Below are positions 44,662-54,400 of a stretch of 64,000 bases of DNA, piece by piece. The stretch is from Lactifluus volemus. Its lineage: Eukaryota > Basidiomycota > Agaricomycetes > Russulales > Russulaceae. The stretch's first letter is position 1. Each line of letters begins with the position of its first letter. The notes under the pieces are model-generated. The model was not told the origin of the DNA, searched no databases, and saw only the letters and a list, made by a program, of their open reading frames with translations. Location: positions 248,001-312,000 of the forward strand of contig WTXI01000022.1 in assembly GCA_022376515.1 (NCBI GenBank). The letters are read 5' to 3'. A program made the position numbers and the translations under genes.

Positions 44662-46911
44662 TTAACTGCAATTGATGCATTTGACCAGGCAGTCGCAAAT
44701 ACCTTGGACCACGTGACCTGGGGCTGAGGCGCATTTGGACGGGTGCTCGACTGCTCGATGGTTTCCGCCACACAGGTGGCAAAGGATGGCATCCTTCGGG
44801 AGCGGGCAGCGGGGGGGGAGGTGGCCAAACTTGTGGCACCGCAGACATTGCATCAGAGCAGGTCTGGGCCGCCACTTTTTGAACGTGATTGCCTTCCCGA
44901 ACATCACAAGGTGAGTGCGGGCCATGGTCCGGGTGATGGAACCATCCGGGTCCAGGAAGGCGAAGGAAAAACTCGAGTGCATGCCATTGATCCGGTCCGG
45001 AGGACGAACCCAATGGGGAAGAAGGACAAAGTGGAGGTTGGTGCACAGTGGGTTGCGCTTCGTCTCCTCGAGGAGACGGGCCTCCGAGTAAACCAAGCCG
45101 GTCTCCGGGTCAAGGGCCGGGACGCCGTTAAACGTCACGCGCGACCAGCCCGAGCACGGAGTCAGGATTGCCCCGGGGAAGGGTTGGGTGAGGGTGGCTG
45201 ATACCTCCAGGAGGGCCTGGAAGGGGACCGAGCCTGCGAAGGTGAAAACAAAATTGTGTGAATATGAGGCCCAGCGGCCAGATAAAAGGATAAGGGGGGA
45301 CTTAGCCGCTTTCAGACTGGAGCAGACCTGGCGAGTGATCTCCGTTGGGTCCCGCCGTGACATGGTCCTCACGGGCTGGGTCCCAGGGGCATCACGAGCC
45401 ATCTGGACTGTCACATCGGTGCGAAGCGTGGCAGGGTCGACTGCAGGGTTGGTTGGGGCCGGCGCTGTCTTTTCTGGTGCCATTTTCTTGCCCTTGCCCT
45501 TACCTTTGCGGGAGACCGGGTGCCACTCTTCCTGCGCCGGGGTCGTGAGCGGGGGTCGAGGGGGGAGGGCCGCAGCGTGGGGTGCCGGGAAAGGGTTGGG
45601 TGCGGGGGTTGACAAGGAGAGTGGGGTCGCAGCGCTACTCCTGGTGGGGCCTGGGGGCCCGGGGACCGAAGGTGGCAGTGCGGCGGGTGCCAAAGGCGCA
45701 GTTGGGTTCTCCAGCTGGCTTAAGCAGGCAAGAACAAGCTTGAGGGTTGCCTGGATCTCCGTCATTGGGTCCGCGGGGGCCATGGGCGGGGAGCGAGGAG
45801 CAAACGGTTCGAGGGGGAGAGCAGGGGTCGGGGCCGGCCTCAGCGGGGGTGTCGAGGGCATGGGCCTGGACGAGGGTGCAGATGCACATGGTTCCGGGTT
45901 TTTGGTGACCGGTTCGTTCTGAGGGTCGGGGGCCTGAAGGGAGGGGGAGCCCGCGCTTGGGCTGAAGGGGGCAGCCGTGGGTGCGACGAGGCCGGCATGG
46001 GGGTCCGTTTGGGAACCCTTGTCTGCGGCGTTGCAAGTGGGGTCCGCTTGGGAGCACTTGTCAGCGATGTTGCAGGCGGCTGCGAATTTGTTTGCCTTGT
46101 AGGCCGCGACCTCCTGCTTAACCAGTGCGTCAGTGTTCTTGGATAGTTCAATGAGGCGCTTGCCGTAGTAATCTTTGCTGTCAGCCTGGGCAGCCCGCTC
46201 CTTCTTGTCAGTGATCTCCTTCCACCGCTTGGCATAGAAGGCCTGGGCATCCTCGGTCAGCCTGGGACGGAGGGCATTCTTCCTTTTCTCAAGCTCGTCG
46301 AGGGCCCATATCTGGGTTTCGTTCTCGATGTGGCTGCTGAGGTGGTTGAGAAGATGGCCCATGACAGTGGAGCGGGAGCGGTCGGCAGCCATGAGGGTGA
46401 CCCGGTAGTCTGCTTCGGATATGAGGTCGTCGGCATCCGGGTCCGTGCGGTGCAGGCAGTGGCCACAGATGAGGGCCGGGTCGCCGAGGTATTGAGGAGG
46501 GGGGAAAACTTTGGAGAGGTGCTCTAAGTTGGTGAGGAGGCGTTGCATGGCCTCCCAGTCTTCCTGGTTGAACAGGTTCTTGTAGTCGTCCTGGTCTAGA
46601 ATCTCGCTGTCTGGGCCGACGTTCCTCGAGATCCTAACCCCTTGGAGCATGCGGGTGATAAGGTCGGAGGTGGTTCTGATCCAGGCAGACGGGGAGAGGA
46701 TCGAGTTGGCGCCGAAACCGGCCTCGACCGCACTCGATATGCAGTGGTAGCGTTCGACAAACTGCTGATAAGAGCAGGTGGCTCTGGCTACTTTAACATC
46801 CTCTTTGCTGAAGAGGCGACGAGGGCGCGGGAGGGTGGGAAGAGGTGCCTTTACAAAAAGGTGGGATAAAATGTCTGTGTCCTGGCCCGCGATGGAGTCG
46901 GGAGCTGGCAT
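44662..46911 (-). CDS. LINE ORF1 (RNA-binding protein with zinc knuckles)
   Basis: This 749-aa frame has an N-terminal helical part (KEDVKVARATCSYQQFVERY, DELEKRKNALRPR), a long Pro/Ala/Ser linker, and a C-terminal domain (LLPHWVRPPDRINGMHSSFS...KAITFKKWRPRPALMQ). Zinc knuckles CLRCHKFGHLPPRC and CHLCGGNHRAVEHPSKC follow. The frame ends TAA right after KCINCS; the same frame then reads DGHSARDTTC, so the stop may truncate a third knuckle or be the natural end of ORF1. ORF2 starts about 90 bp on. Confidence 0.85.
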   Translation of the reverse strand: MPAPDSIAGQDTDILSHLFVKAPLPTLPRPRRLFSKEDVKVARATCSYQQFVERYHCISSAVEAGFGANSILSPSAWIRTTSDLITRMLQGVRISRNVGPDSEILDQDDYKNLFNQEDWEAMQRLLTNLEHLSKVFPPPQYLGDPALICGHCLHRTDPDADDLISEADYRVTLMAADRSRSTVMGHLLNHLSSHIENETQIWALDELEKRKNALRPRLTEDAQAFYAKRWKEITDKKERAAQADSKDYYGKRLIELSKNTDALVKQEVAAYKANKFAAACNIADKCSQADPTCNAADKGSQTDPHAGLVAPTAAPFSPSAGSPSLQAPDPQNEPVTKNPEPCASAPSSRPMPSTPPLRPAPTPALPLEPFAPRSPPMAPADPMTEIQATLKLVLACLSQLENPTAPLAPAALPPSVPGPPGPTRSSAATPLSLSTPAPNPFPAPHAAALPPRPPLTTPAQEEWHPVSRKGKGKGKKMAPEKTAPAPTNPAVDPATLRTDVTVQMARDAPGTQPVRTMSRRDPTEITRQVCSSLKAAKSPLILLSGRWASYSHNFVFTFAGSVPFQALLEVSATLTQPFPGAILTPCSGWSRVTFNGVPALDPETGLVYSEARLLEETKRNPLCTNLHFVLLPHWVRPPDRINGMHSSFSFAFLDPDGSITRTMARTHLVMFGKAITFKKWRPRPALMQCLRCHKFGHLPPRCPLPKDAILCHLCGGNHRAVEHPSKCASAPGHVVQGICDCLVKCINCS

Positions 46912-47279
46912 ATTAAATTGCGCAGGGAAAGACAGGTCGCGAGATAGACAGGTGTTATCTGTCGGAGATACAAGGATGTAGGGTGTTACTTTCTACTTTA
47001 AACGAGCTACCGCCGCCAGCTGGCCCTTGGGTACCAGTGGTGGTGGTTGCCGGAAAAGGAAGGTGTTGGAGGGAAATTCGTTCAACTCAGACTTGGAATC
47101 GCACACGCACCGAGCATAGAGGTTTTTATCATTCTCTCTGATGTACACAAAGGGCTATGAAACACACTATTTTGTAACGTATCAAGTTACAGAAGAGGTA
47201 GAATAAATAAGGGGACACAGCCTAACTTATTCTAGATCAAAATTCTGAGGCCTCAGTGTAGTGCGCGGAGTCAGGAAGC

Positions 47280-47586
47280 GTGTTGCATTACGGGCCCGGT
47301 GCGACTCCTGGCAGTATCATGCCGCATTGTGGATCCCGTTGCACGGATCATGGGTCCGGGTTCGGCACAACGACAGCTCGACGTCGACGATCTGGCGCCT
47401 GTAATGGGATGCGGAAGAGGGCGGATTCAATGCTGTGTGAGGTGAACTCATTGAAGCGGAGGCACAAGGACCTGTCTGAGAGAAATGACGAGATCCAACC
47501 GTGAATTTGGGGGAGAAAGCCCATTGCGTGAACGAGGGACGTGAGGCGGGCCTGGGTGTGGTTGACATTACTCGGGGCGGCTTCAT
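47280..47586 (-). pseudogene. Peptide-family copy fused to a LINE RT fragment (copy F)
   Basis: On the minus strand a LINE-RT-like piece (LTSLVHAMGF..., HGWISSFLSDRS) replaces the signal peptide and runs into the family segment SHYRRQIVD, after which the frame decays. The RT piece is homologous to NVNHARLVALVQSLGF in the LINE here. The 3' flank is that of the peptide duplicon. It is not expected to make a secreted peptide. Confidence 0.7.
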
Positions 47587-48326
47587 CTCGTAGCGTGTCT
47601 TTTCTCGGCTATCTAGCGGCGCCCACGGTGCAGCCTATCATCATGATCTCATCTCGCCATGATTTCATCTTCGATCGTTACTAAGAAGACAGCCATCCCT
47701 CAGAGTGCCGACCGGTTGATGTGGTCCCGAAATATACAGTATCTCCCCAGTTTTCACCTAAACTTGCACAGAACTGAAGGAATTAAGCCACTGATATAAA
47801 GGCCGATGGCCATCACTTCAAAAATATATGAAGGTAACGCGTGCACACCAGTGAGTGCCGCACTTGCCATCGTACTGTAGTTAATGACAAAGTCACCGTC
47901 TATGAAACAAATAATAAGCAGTCATGAAACAATCGGAAATAGCAAAGCTAGGTAAAGCTCGACAATCAATATTATTTCGTTGTTCTTATTGATCATCAAC
48001 TTCTCGTGTTGGGTTCGGGCTGGTCGGTCGGTGGGCGGCACTGGGGATACTACTTGTCATCCCATACTCCTCTGGCACACATATATACTCGAGTTGGTTT
48101 CGATGACCCTCAGATTTATCCTCTTTTTCCTTTGCTTCCTCCTCTTTCCTCGGTATGCATACTCTCTGTCATTGTCACCGTCATTCTTCTAACTGTATCT
48201 ATATTCCGCCAGGTATTTGTCTGGGTAGCCAGGTCGCATCCCTCAATCACTTTCCAAGCACACCCAATAGCCCGAGGCCGGTCCTCCCTAATTCCTTGAG
48301 CGACCATCATATCACCCCCTGACGAA
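47587..48326. other. Spacer and leader of peptide copy H
   Basis: It matches 49900-50660. It includes CCGAAATATACAGTATCTCCCC, a TATA-like CACATATATACTCGAG at about 48077 and the leader intron 48153-48212 (CG|GTATGC...CTAAC...CCGCCAG). No other gene seen. Confidence 0.55.
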
Positions 48327-48800
48327 ATGCTGTTCTTCAAGTTCTCGATTGCTCTTCTTGCTCCCCTCGCTGCGTTGGCTGTGCCGGTCCCGTCTGGTAC
48401 TGACGCTAGCCATGGCCAGTCAGAGAACACCGTGACCATCCCCGCCCAAACCCGAACCATGCCTCTCCCACCGATGACGCAAAGGGACTTGCCCTCTTCC
48501 GCATGCACTGACAATGCCCTGTCGTTTGTGCAGAACACGGCCACGCCCGACGCAATCACTGGAAGCATCTCGTCCGTGCTGAACCCACTCGGCGTATTCG
48601 CTGACCCCGTCACGTTCGTGTCGAATACACTCGGCGCATTCGCTGACCCCGTCACGTCCGTGCCAAACACGGACACGCTCGGCGCAACCGGTGACGTTGT
48701 CTCGTCTATGCCAGCCCCGACCAGCACGAGTACGATCTCCTCCGGGGATCCGCTCATTGCTGGCTCTGGTACGCATCAGGACAAACTCGGAATTCATTAA
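48327..48800 (+). CDS. Secreted peptide precursor, long form (copy H)
   Basis: The protein is 157 aa with signal peptide MLFFKFSIALLAPLAALA. The mature part lacks SHYRRQ. It has SENTVTIPAQTRTMPLPPMT followed by QRDLPSSACTDNAL, then internal repeats of the type LG.FADPVT.V.NT (about three times), and a Ser/Thr/Pro-rich end. A single Cys is visible. It shares leader, leader intron and signal peptide with the short minus-strand copies, so promoter and signal were kept while the mature region was replaced or expanded. The closest relative is copy I at 50664. No known family recognised. Confidence 0.75.
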   Translation: MLFFKFSIALLAPLAALAVPVPSGTDASHGQSENTVTIPAQTRTMPLPPMTQRDLPSSACTDNALSFVQNTATPDAITGSISSVLNPLGVFADPVTFVSNTLGAFADPVTSVPNTDTLGATGDVVSSMPAPTSTSTISSGDPLIAGSGTHQDKLGIH

Positions 48801-49670
48801 ACTTGCTTAACACTCAATAAAACGACTTAAAAGACCTTAAATTTTGTTTTATTAATAATAAGGTTTCCGGATGCGGTTGTGACACAGAGTTATATTTCCT
48901 ATCTACATGAACTACCACTCTCACAGTCAGGCAGGCTGAAATGTGAACATGGTGGTTGCCAGACGAGGAAGGAAATTGGCATGGCAACTGCAAAAACACC
49001 GAAAGTTTGAGATCAGTCACGGTACCGCACAACCTTGCGCACAACGAACCACCGCCGTCCACTGGCAGGGCTGCAACCACTGCACGTCAGATGAACAATC
49101 CTAAGAGAACCTAGGGGCGGTGGGTGGATGGACGTGACCATCGCCGTGGACCATCCGAATAAGCAGGCATCGAGATTGGAGATATGCACTGGCACACCAC
49201 CCACTTATGGTATTCCGGACAATCCTGACGTCGGACACTGGCAGGGACGACGCTAACTTGGACCGTGTACTGGCAGAGGAAGCCTGCTCGTGACCACAAG
49301 GACCCCATGCTCGGCTGTGTGCCAGTATCCGCTTTTCAAGACTCATATTGCACGATGGTCAGTGTCGAGGAGGGAAACTCGTTCAACTCAGACTTGGAAT
49401 CGCCGGCGCACACGCACCGAGCACAGTTACCTGAGGTTTTTATCATTCTCTCTGATGTACACAAAGGGCTATGAAATACACTATCTTGTAACGTATCAAG
49501 TTACAGAAGAGGTAGTAGATAAAGGGGCGCGACCTAACTCATTCTAGATCAACATTCTGAGGCCTCAATGTAGTGCGCGGAGTCAGAGGAAGCGTATCAG
49601 TCCGTGTTGCATTACGAGCCCGGTGCGACTCCTGGCGGTATTATGCCGCATTGTGGATCCCGTTGCACGA
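48801..49670. repeat. Duplicon spacer preserving the empty insertion sites
   Basis: 48970-49460 matches 17770-18060, 21295-21358 and the region after 47062 without the transposons. It carries the empty site of element B (CATGCTCGGCTG, about 49307) and of the LINE/Gypsy-I (GTCGAGGAGGGAAACTCGTT, about 49363). No gene. Confidence 0.8.
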
Positions 49671-49907
49671 TCATGGGTCCGGGTAAGGCACGAACGCGAG
49701 CTCGCCGTCAACGATCTGGCGCCTGTAATGGGATGCGGAAGTGCGGAAAAGCTGTGAGGTGAACTCATTGAAGTGGAGACACACGGACCTGTCTGAGAGA
49801 AATGACGAGATCCAACCGTGAATCTCTGGGGGGAAGCCCAGTGCGTGAACGAGGGACGTGAGGCGGGTGTGGTTGACATTACTCGGGGCGGCATCTGTCT
49901 CTGTCAT
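49671..49907 (-). pseudogene. Peptide-family copy fused to a LINE RT fragment (copy G)
   Basis: A single open frame of 78 aa joins SNVNHTRLTSLVHALGFPPE and SSFLSDRSVCLHFNEF (LINE RT) to SASHYRRQIVDGELAFVPYP (peptide family). A TGA then stops it; the next frame continues with the expected family tail (MIVQRDPQCGIIPPG). No signal peptide remains. It is a sister of copy F, so the fusion preceded the duplication of this unit. Confidence 0.72.
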
Positions 49908-50663
49908 CTCGTAGCCTGACCGTGTGTCTTTTCTCGGCTATCTAGCAGCGCCTACGGTGCAGCCTATCATCATGATCTCATCTCGCCTTGATTTCATCTT
50001 CGTTCGTTACTAGGAAGACAGCCATCCCTCAGAGGCCAACCGGTTGATGTGGTCCCGAAATATACAGTATCTCCCCAGTTTTCACCCAAACTTGCACAGA
50101 ACTGAGGGAGGTATCAAGCTACGGATATAAAGTCCAATGGCCATCACTTCAAAAATATAAGAAGGTAACGCGTGCACACCAGTGAGTGCCCCACTTGCCA
50201 TCGTACTGTAGTTAATGATAAAGTCACCAGTCAAACTAGAATGAAACAAATAATAAGCAGCCAGTGAAACAATCGGAAATGGTAAAGCTGGTAAGGCTCG
50301 ACAATCAACATTATTTCCTCGAGGCCTTGTTCTTGTTGATTATCAACTTCTCTTGGGTTCGGGCTGGTCGGTCGGTGGGATACTTGTCATCCCATACTCC
50401 TCTGGCACATAAAAACCTGAGTTGGTTTCGATGACCCTCCTCAGATTTATCCTCTTTTTCCTTCGCTTCCCCCTCTTTCTTAGGTGTGCATAAGTTCTGT
50501 CATTGTCACCGTCATTCTTCTAACTGTATCGATATTCCGCCAGGTATTTTGTCCGGCTAGCCAGGTCGCATCCCTCAATCATTTTCCTTCAAGCACACCC
50601 AACACCCCGAGGCCTGTCCTCCCTAATTCCTTGAACGACCATCATATCACCCCCTTGACAAAA

Positions 50664-51077
50664 ATGTTGTTCTTCAAGTTCTCGATTGCTCTTCTTGCTC
50701 CCCTCGCTGCGTTGGCTGTGCCGGTCCCGTTTGATACTGACGTTAGGAAGGGCCAGCCAGAGAACATCGTGACCATCCCCGCCCAAACCCAAACCATGCC
50801 TCTCCCACAGATGACGCAAAGGGACTTGCCCTCTTCCGCATGCACTGACAATGCCTTGCCAGTGTCGCCGACACCAGTGACGAACCAGCCCGTCGTCATG
50901 TCATTTGTGCCGAACACAGTCACGCTCGGCGCATTCGCTGACGTCGTCTCGTCCGTGGCGGCCCCCAGCCCGACCGGGTTCACTTCGTTCTTCACGTTCC
51001 TGCCCCCACCAATGCCCACGTCGATCTTTGATCCTGAGGGAGTCTTCCGGCCTCTGGGCTACGGTTATAAGGCATAG
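50664..51077 (+). CDS. Secreted peptide precursor, long form (copy I)
   Basis: The protein is 137 aa with signal peptide MLFFKFSIALLAPLAALA. It shares ENIVTIPAQTQTMPLPQMT and QRDLPSSACTDNAL with copy H, then one LGAFADVVSSV unit instead of several, and a divergent Phe/Pro-rich end (FTSFFTFLPPPMPTSIFD). The leader intron is 50484-50543, with a TATA-like CATAAAAAC at about 50409. Same gene layout as copy H, different C-terminus. Confidence 0.75.
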   Translation: MLFFKFSIALLAPLAALAVPVPFDTDVRKGQPENIVTIPAQTQTMPLPQMTQRDLPSSACTDNALPVSPTPVTNQPVVMSFVPNTVTLGAFADVVSSVAAPSPTGFTSFFTFLPPPMPTSIFDPEGVFRPLGYGYKA

Positions 51078-51650
51078 GGGCACATTTCTGGAATTATGTC
51101 AGCCATAGACAACCACTGGCTTGGTAGATCCAGAGCAATACATGAGAGATGATGATGTCGGTCTAAACCCTTGCTTGCATTTTGCATGGAGTAACTGAAG
51201 GTTACGTAATTAAAGACAGAATTCAAACTAGTTACAGTATGTCTTGTTTTGCTCGCTTGACTGCTCAGCAAATGTAGGTGTGCGCTCTTACAAAAGCTCA
51301 CTTATTCTCCTTCTTCCCCGACGCTCCCGCTGACAATCAACGACTACATCGCCCAGCATAGCATGTTGCAAGAGGCACATCGGCCCTATGTGCAGCTGCT
51401 TCCTGGTCATCGCTTAACCTCACAACGATACCTTTTTTTGTGCGGTATAGCGTGATCGCGTATACCTTGTGGGCAAATTTTCGATTTGTGACCTTGATTG
51501 CGGCGAGTTCCGGAAGGAGTTCTGTGCCGATATTCAGGAGCAGAAGGCCAAAGCACGCAATGCGAACAACTGCACTGCAAACGACCAGTTGAGGATACGC
51601 CCACACGGAAATCTAGACGAAAAAAAAAAGACAAATCATCTGAAGAGCCA
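51078..51650 (-). other. 3' flank of copy I and a weak minus-strand frame
   Basis: A minus-strand frame 51606-51337 starts MWAYPQLVVCSAVVRIACFG and reads plausibly as protein (LPELAAIKVTNRKFAHKVYA), but it has no domain or neighbour support. I do not call it a gene. Confidence 0.3.
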
Positions 51651-51689
51651 TCTATGTTTCTGGTCCGCACCCACCATCAAAGGGATTAT

Positions 51690-52287
51690 ACTCCCTATGT
51701 CATGCCCCATCCTCACTCTGTCACGGTACTCGTGCACGTCATCCTCCTGTCTTGCCCCCCTGGCTCGGCATACAACCCAGTGTCTACAGAAGCACCCACC
51801 CCTACTCTCTCCTACAACTGCTCTTCCGGAGTGTCCCTGCTCAGGTTTCTCAATTGCGTCGAGCATCAGCTTCGGCATCACCGAAATTTGATATCTGCAC
51901 ATTCTTGGTGGTTCGTGAAGAGACAACCTCTTCCTCTTGACGTACTGGCCTTGGGAATGACCTATCAAAGAAAATGCAACGATCACGGCCGATTTGGTGA
52001 TCTACAATGGACCTTACACATCGCCAAACCCGCCACCAGAGTCACCGACCCTTGTGACCAACCTGGTCTCAAAACCCAAGACCATAGACTTCTCCACCCA
52101 AGAATGTAATTCCCAAGCCGCCGCTTACGCCTCCGGGTCGCCCTTGTACGCAGCCCCAAAAGGCCTCTAAGTGCCGGATATTTGCCACCTGAACCTGGCT
52201 TGTATCCGTTTCAACCGACACTATGTCACCCCAATGTACACCTGCAACAGCAATGGCACCCTCGAAAACCGCCGTCCCTCGTAACTT
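51690..52287 (+). pseudogene. Decayed gene, possibly for a secreted protein
   Basis: The plus strand shows protein-like segments: a hydrophobic start (MPHPHSVTVLVHVILLSCPP) and, in another frame from about 51973, NATITADLVIYNGPYTSPNP, KPKTIDFSTQECNSQAAAYA, then an in-frame TAA, then LNLACIRFNRHYVTPMYTCN and a stop at 52287. Coherent coding interrupted by a stop and a frame change suggests a pseudogene. Family not recognised. Confidence 0.4.
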
Positions 52288-52379
52288 TAGTTTCGACCCT
52301 GTCTGAGCCCTCTGAACTTCCTGATGATGGGGTCAGTCAATATCACTTCGCCTGTACCTCCACGCACATACCGACTGCG

Positions 52380-52660
52380 CCCCACTCGAACGCCGTTCCC
52401 AAGTCATCGCTTGCAAACCTTTGCCACAGACGACCTAGGCGCCCGCCGCCACGGCCACCACTGTACTACCAACGATAATGAAGTGGCGGAAAGCGTGCGC
52501 GGTTTTGGGAGCGACGGTCGGAGATCTGGTTCTTGGTCCCCCAAACGACGTCGCGATGGCAGAATGTGGCGAGTCGGATGGTGCAGGGGTGGCAGATGGT
52601 GAGGAGCATAGACGACGCCGCCGCGCGGTCGAGCGTGGACGTCATAGTGAAGGCAGTGAG
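52380..52660 (+). pseudogene. Relic of the C-terminal end of the FHA kinase gene
   Basis: The sequence follows 63735-63990 in order: CGAACG-CCG-TTC-CAAGTCATCGC, the ACTACCAACGA segment, AAGTGGCGGAAA, and CCCC.AACGACGTCGCGATGGC, then GAATCGGATGG and GATGGTGAGGAG. The translated ends agree (PNDVAMAE against PDDVAMAE). Frames are broken. It is a partial duplicate about 11 kb upstream of the intact gene. Confidence 0.75.
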
Positions 52661-54400
52661 ACCACCGTCTGGCACGGGAAATGGAAACGGTAATGGTATA
52701 GGACGTTCGTTGCGCACGCGGAATGGTCCTGCTGCTGCTAGCTCGCCGCGTCGTTCAGGGAGGGGAGCAAAAGCGTGATTTGAGAACCGTTTCCCAAATC
52801 TAGGTTTTCCTTTTTCTCTTTTTTTTCCGTTCATCACCATTGCTTCTTCTTGTCCGTTTTTTTGCTCTCAATTTATCATTGCTTGGTTTATTAATAACCC
52901 CATGCTGAGTTTTGCTCGTTATCCACACATTCACTCCTTGCTATACGTCCCGTTGTCATCGTCCTATTATAATAATCACACACATTCTTCTTCATGCATC
53001 GTCGTGGCGTATTGATTGATTGATTGAAATGGCCTGAAGTTTAAAATGACACGCTGAGAGAAGACTTAGCTGCATGCCAGTGGCACCTTTACGGTGATCC
53101 GTGACCGGCCTGCACCAATCGCATCTTCAAACACAGCCCCACATGCCTGCTCCTCGCGCTTAGCCCCTCGATCAAGTCTCCCTCCTCATTACGACCGAAA
53201 TCTCTCTCCCAAGTGTTTGGGCGGCAGCGAGGAACACGTCAGGTAATAGTTTTCCGCAGCCAGCGTCACCATCGCAATGTGCACAGAAAAGTGTGCAAAC
53301 ACCTGCTGCAGATGCACCATCTTGCGTTAAAAGTTGCGCCGCACCGGGATACAGTGGGCCACAAGGTGCATAACAAGTAACATCAGGCGGTTCCGACAGC
53401 TTTCTCACCTGCCCTGGTGGCATACGCGTTGCATGGATGTATGTGTCATGCGTTCGTCCTGTTCTGGAGAGGCAAGAATGACATGTAGCGTAAGAGAGAT
53501 CGGGATCGGTGTGAGAGTACGGGCCCGGTGGCAGTTTATATGGTAGATCATCATACTTGTATTGGGCCCGGGTAACGACACGATGGTGATAATAGGGCGG
53601 ACTGGAGTTGCTCTCACTTGGTACAGTATAGAGGGAGCCAAGCTACTCCAACGGGACCAAAAGACGGGGAAAGGAGGACTCGGCGCGAGGCGGGCCCTAG
53701 AAATGGAAACGACCATATTTTAGGCCATACAGTACCGACAGTGCGACTATCCCTGGTGGAACTGTCTGATTCAAGACATTGACAGTAGCAGCCTACTCGA
53801 CCAGGCATGGCAGAATGCGATAGTGAATCCTGCGTAGTGAGAAATGGGCCAAGAGGCGCAATAAGATTTTGCAGCTGCTTACTGGGATGGGCCGAAGTAG
53901 GGTACAGTAGGGTATTGCGGTCTCGCTTATTATTAAGTAGGATAGCAGCGGAAGTAAGCTGCGCTGCTGTCAATTTCTGACATAAACTGATCGGTTTGCG
54001 CTTTGCATGCGAGCCGTAAGTTTCCAGCTATTTTAGCATAAATTGACATGTGGGATTTTATTAACTAACCCTTAAAAGGTCGATGGGGTTCTGTGCGGAC
54101 CAAAAAGTTTCCGAGTCCGACAAACAAACCTTCTTCGGGCGTCCCCTTTGCTCGGCTTGGCTTGAATTCGCGCGCCCGCCTTATAACACCTCTCCACGTC
54201 AACCGCTTTTTCACACTTCCACCCATCAAGCACCCCAGGGGGACTTTTCAACTTTCAACTTTCCCCCTCTACCCCCTACTTGACCCCTCACGACTCTTCT
54301 TAACATATAATAGTTTTTTTTTTTTTTGCCCATCATACCTCCCCGACGTAACAGCAACGCTCACGCACCCTCGCGTTCCCGTTTCTCTCCTTTTGCAGCC
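52661..54400. other. No supported gene; weak minus-strand frames
   Basis: This is AT-rich sequence with homopolymer runs to about 53040. Minus-strand frames at 53423-53172 (VTCYAPCGPLYPGAAQLL..., Cys-rich) and 53973-53614 could be pieces of a small Cys-rich gene, but splice sites and a start are unconvincing. The region before 54401 is the promoter of the first methyltransferase-like gene. Confidence 0.35.

Larger units (their letters stand above)
29569..47061 (-). mobile_element. LINE (non-LTR retrotransposon) with RNase H domain, interrupted by Gypsy-II
   Basis: The minus-strand element has a poly-A tail seen as T17 at 29569-29585. Its 5' end is near 47061, where the duplicated target GTGTTGGAGGGAAATTCGTT resumes (47063-47081; the other copy is split by Gypsy-I around 21345-21358 and 29559-29570). 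ORF1 has zinc knuckles; ORF2 has endonuclease, reverse transcriptase, RNase-H-like domain and a terminal Cys/His motif. Without Gypsy-II the LINE is about 6.6 kb. It carries several stops and shifts and is dead. Confidence 0.92.

Noticed and set aside
45188..45922. 244-aa plus-strand frame over LINE ORF1
   Set aside because: It is the antisense shadow of a Pro/Ala-rich ORF1 with clear zinc knuckles on the minus strand.
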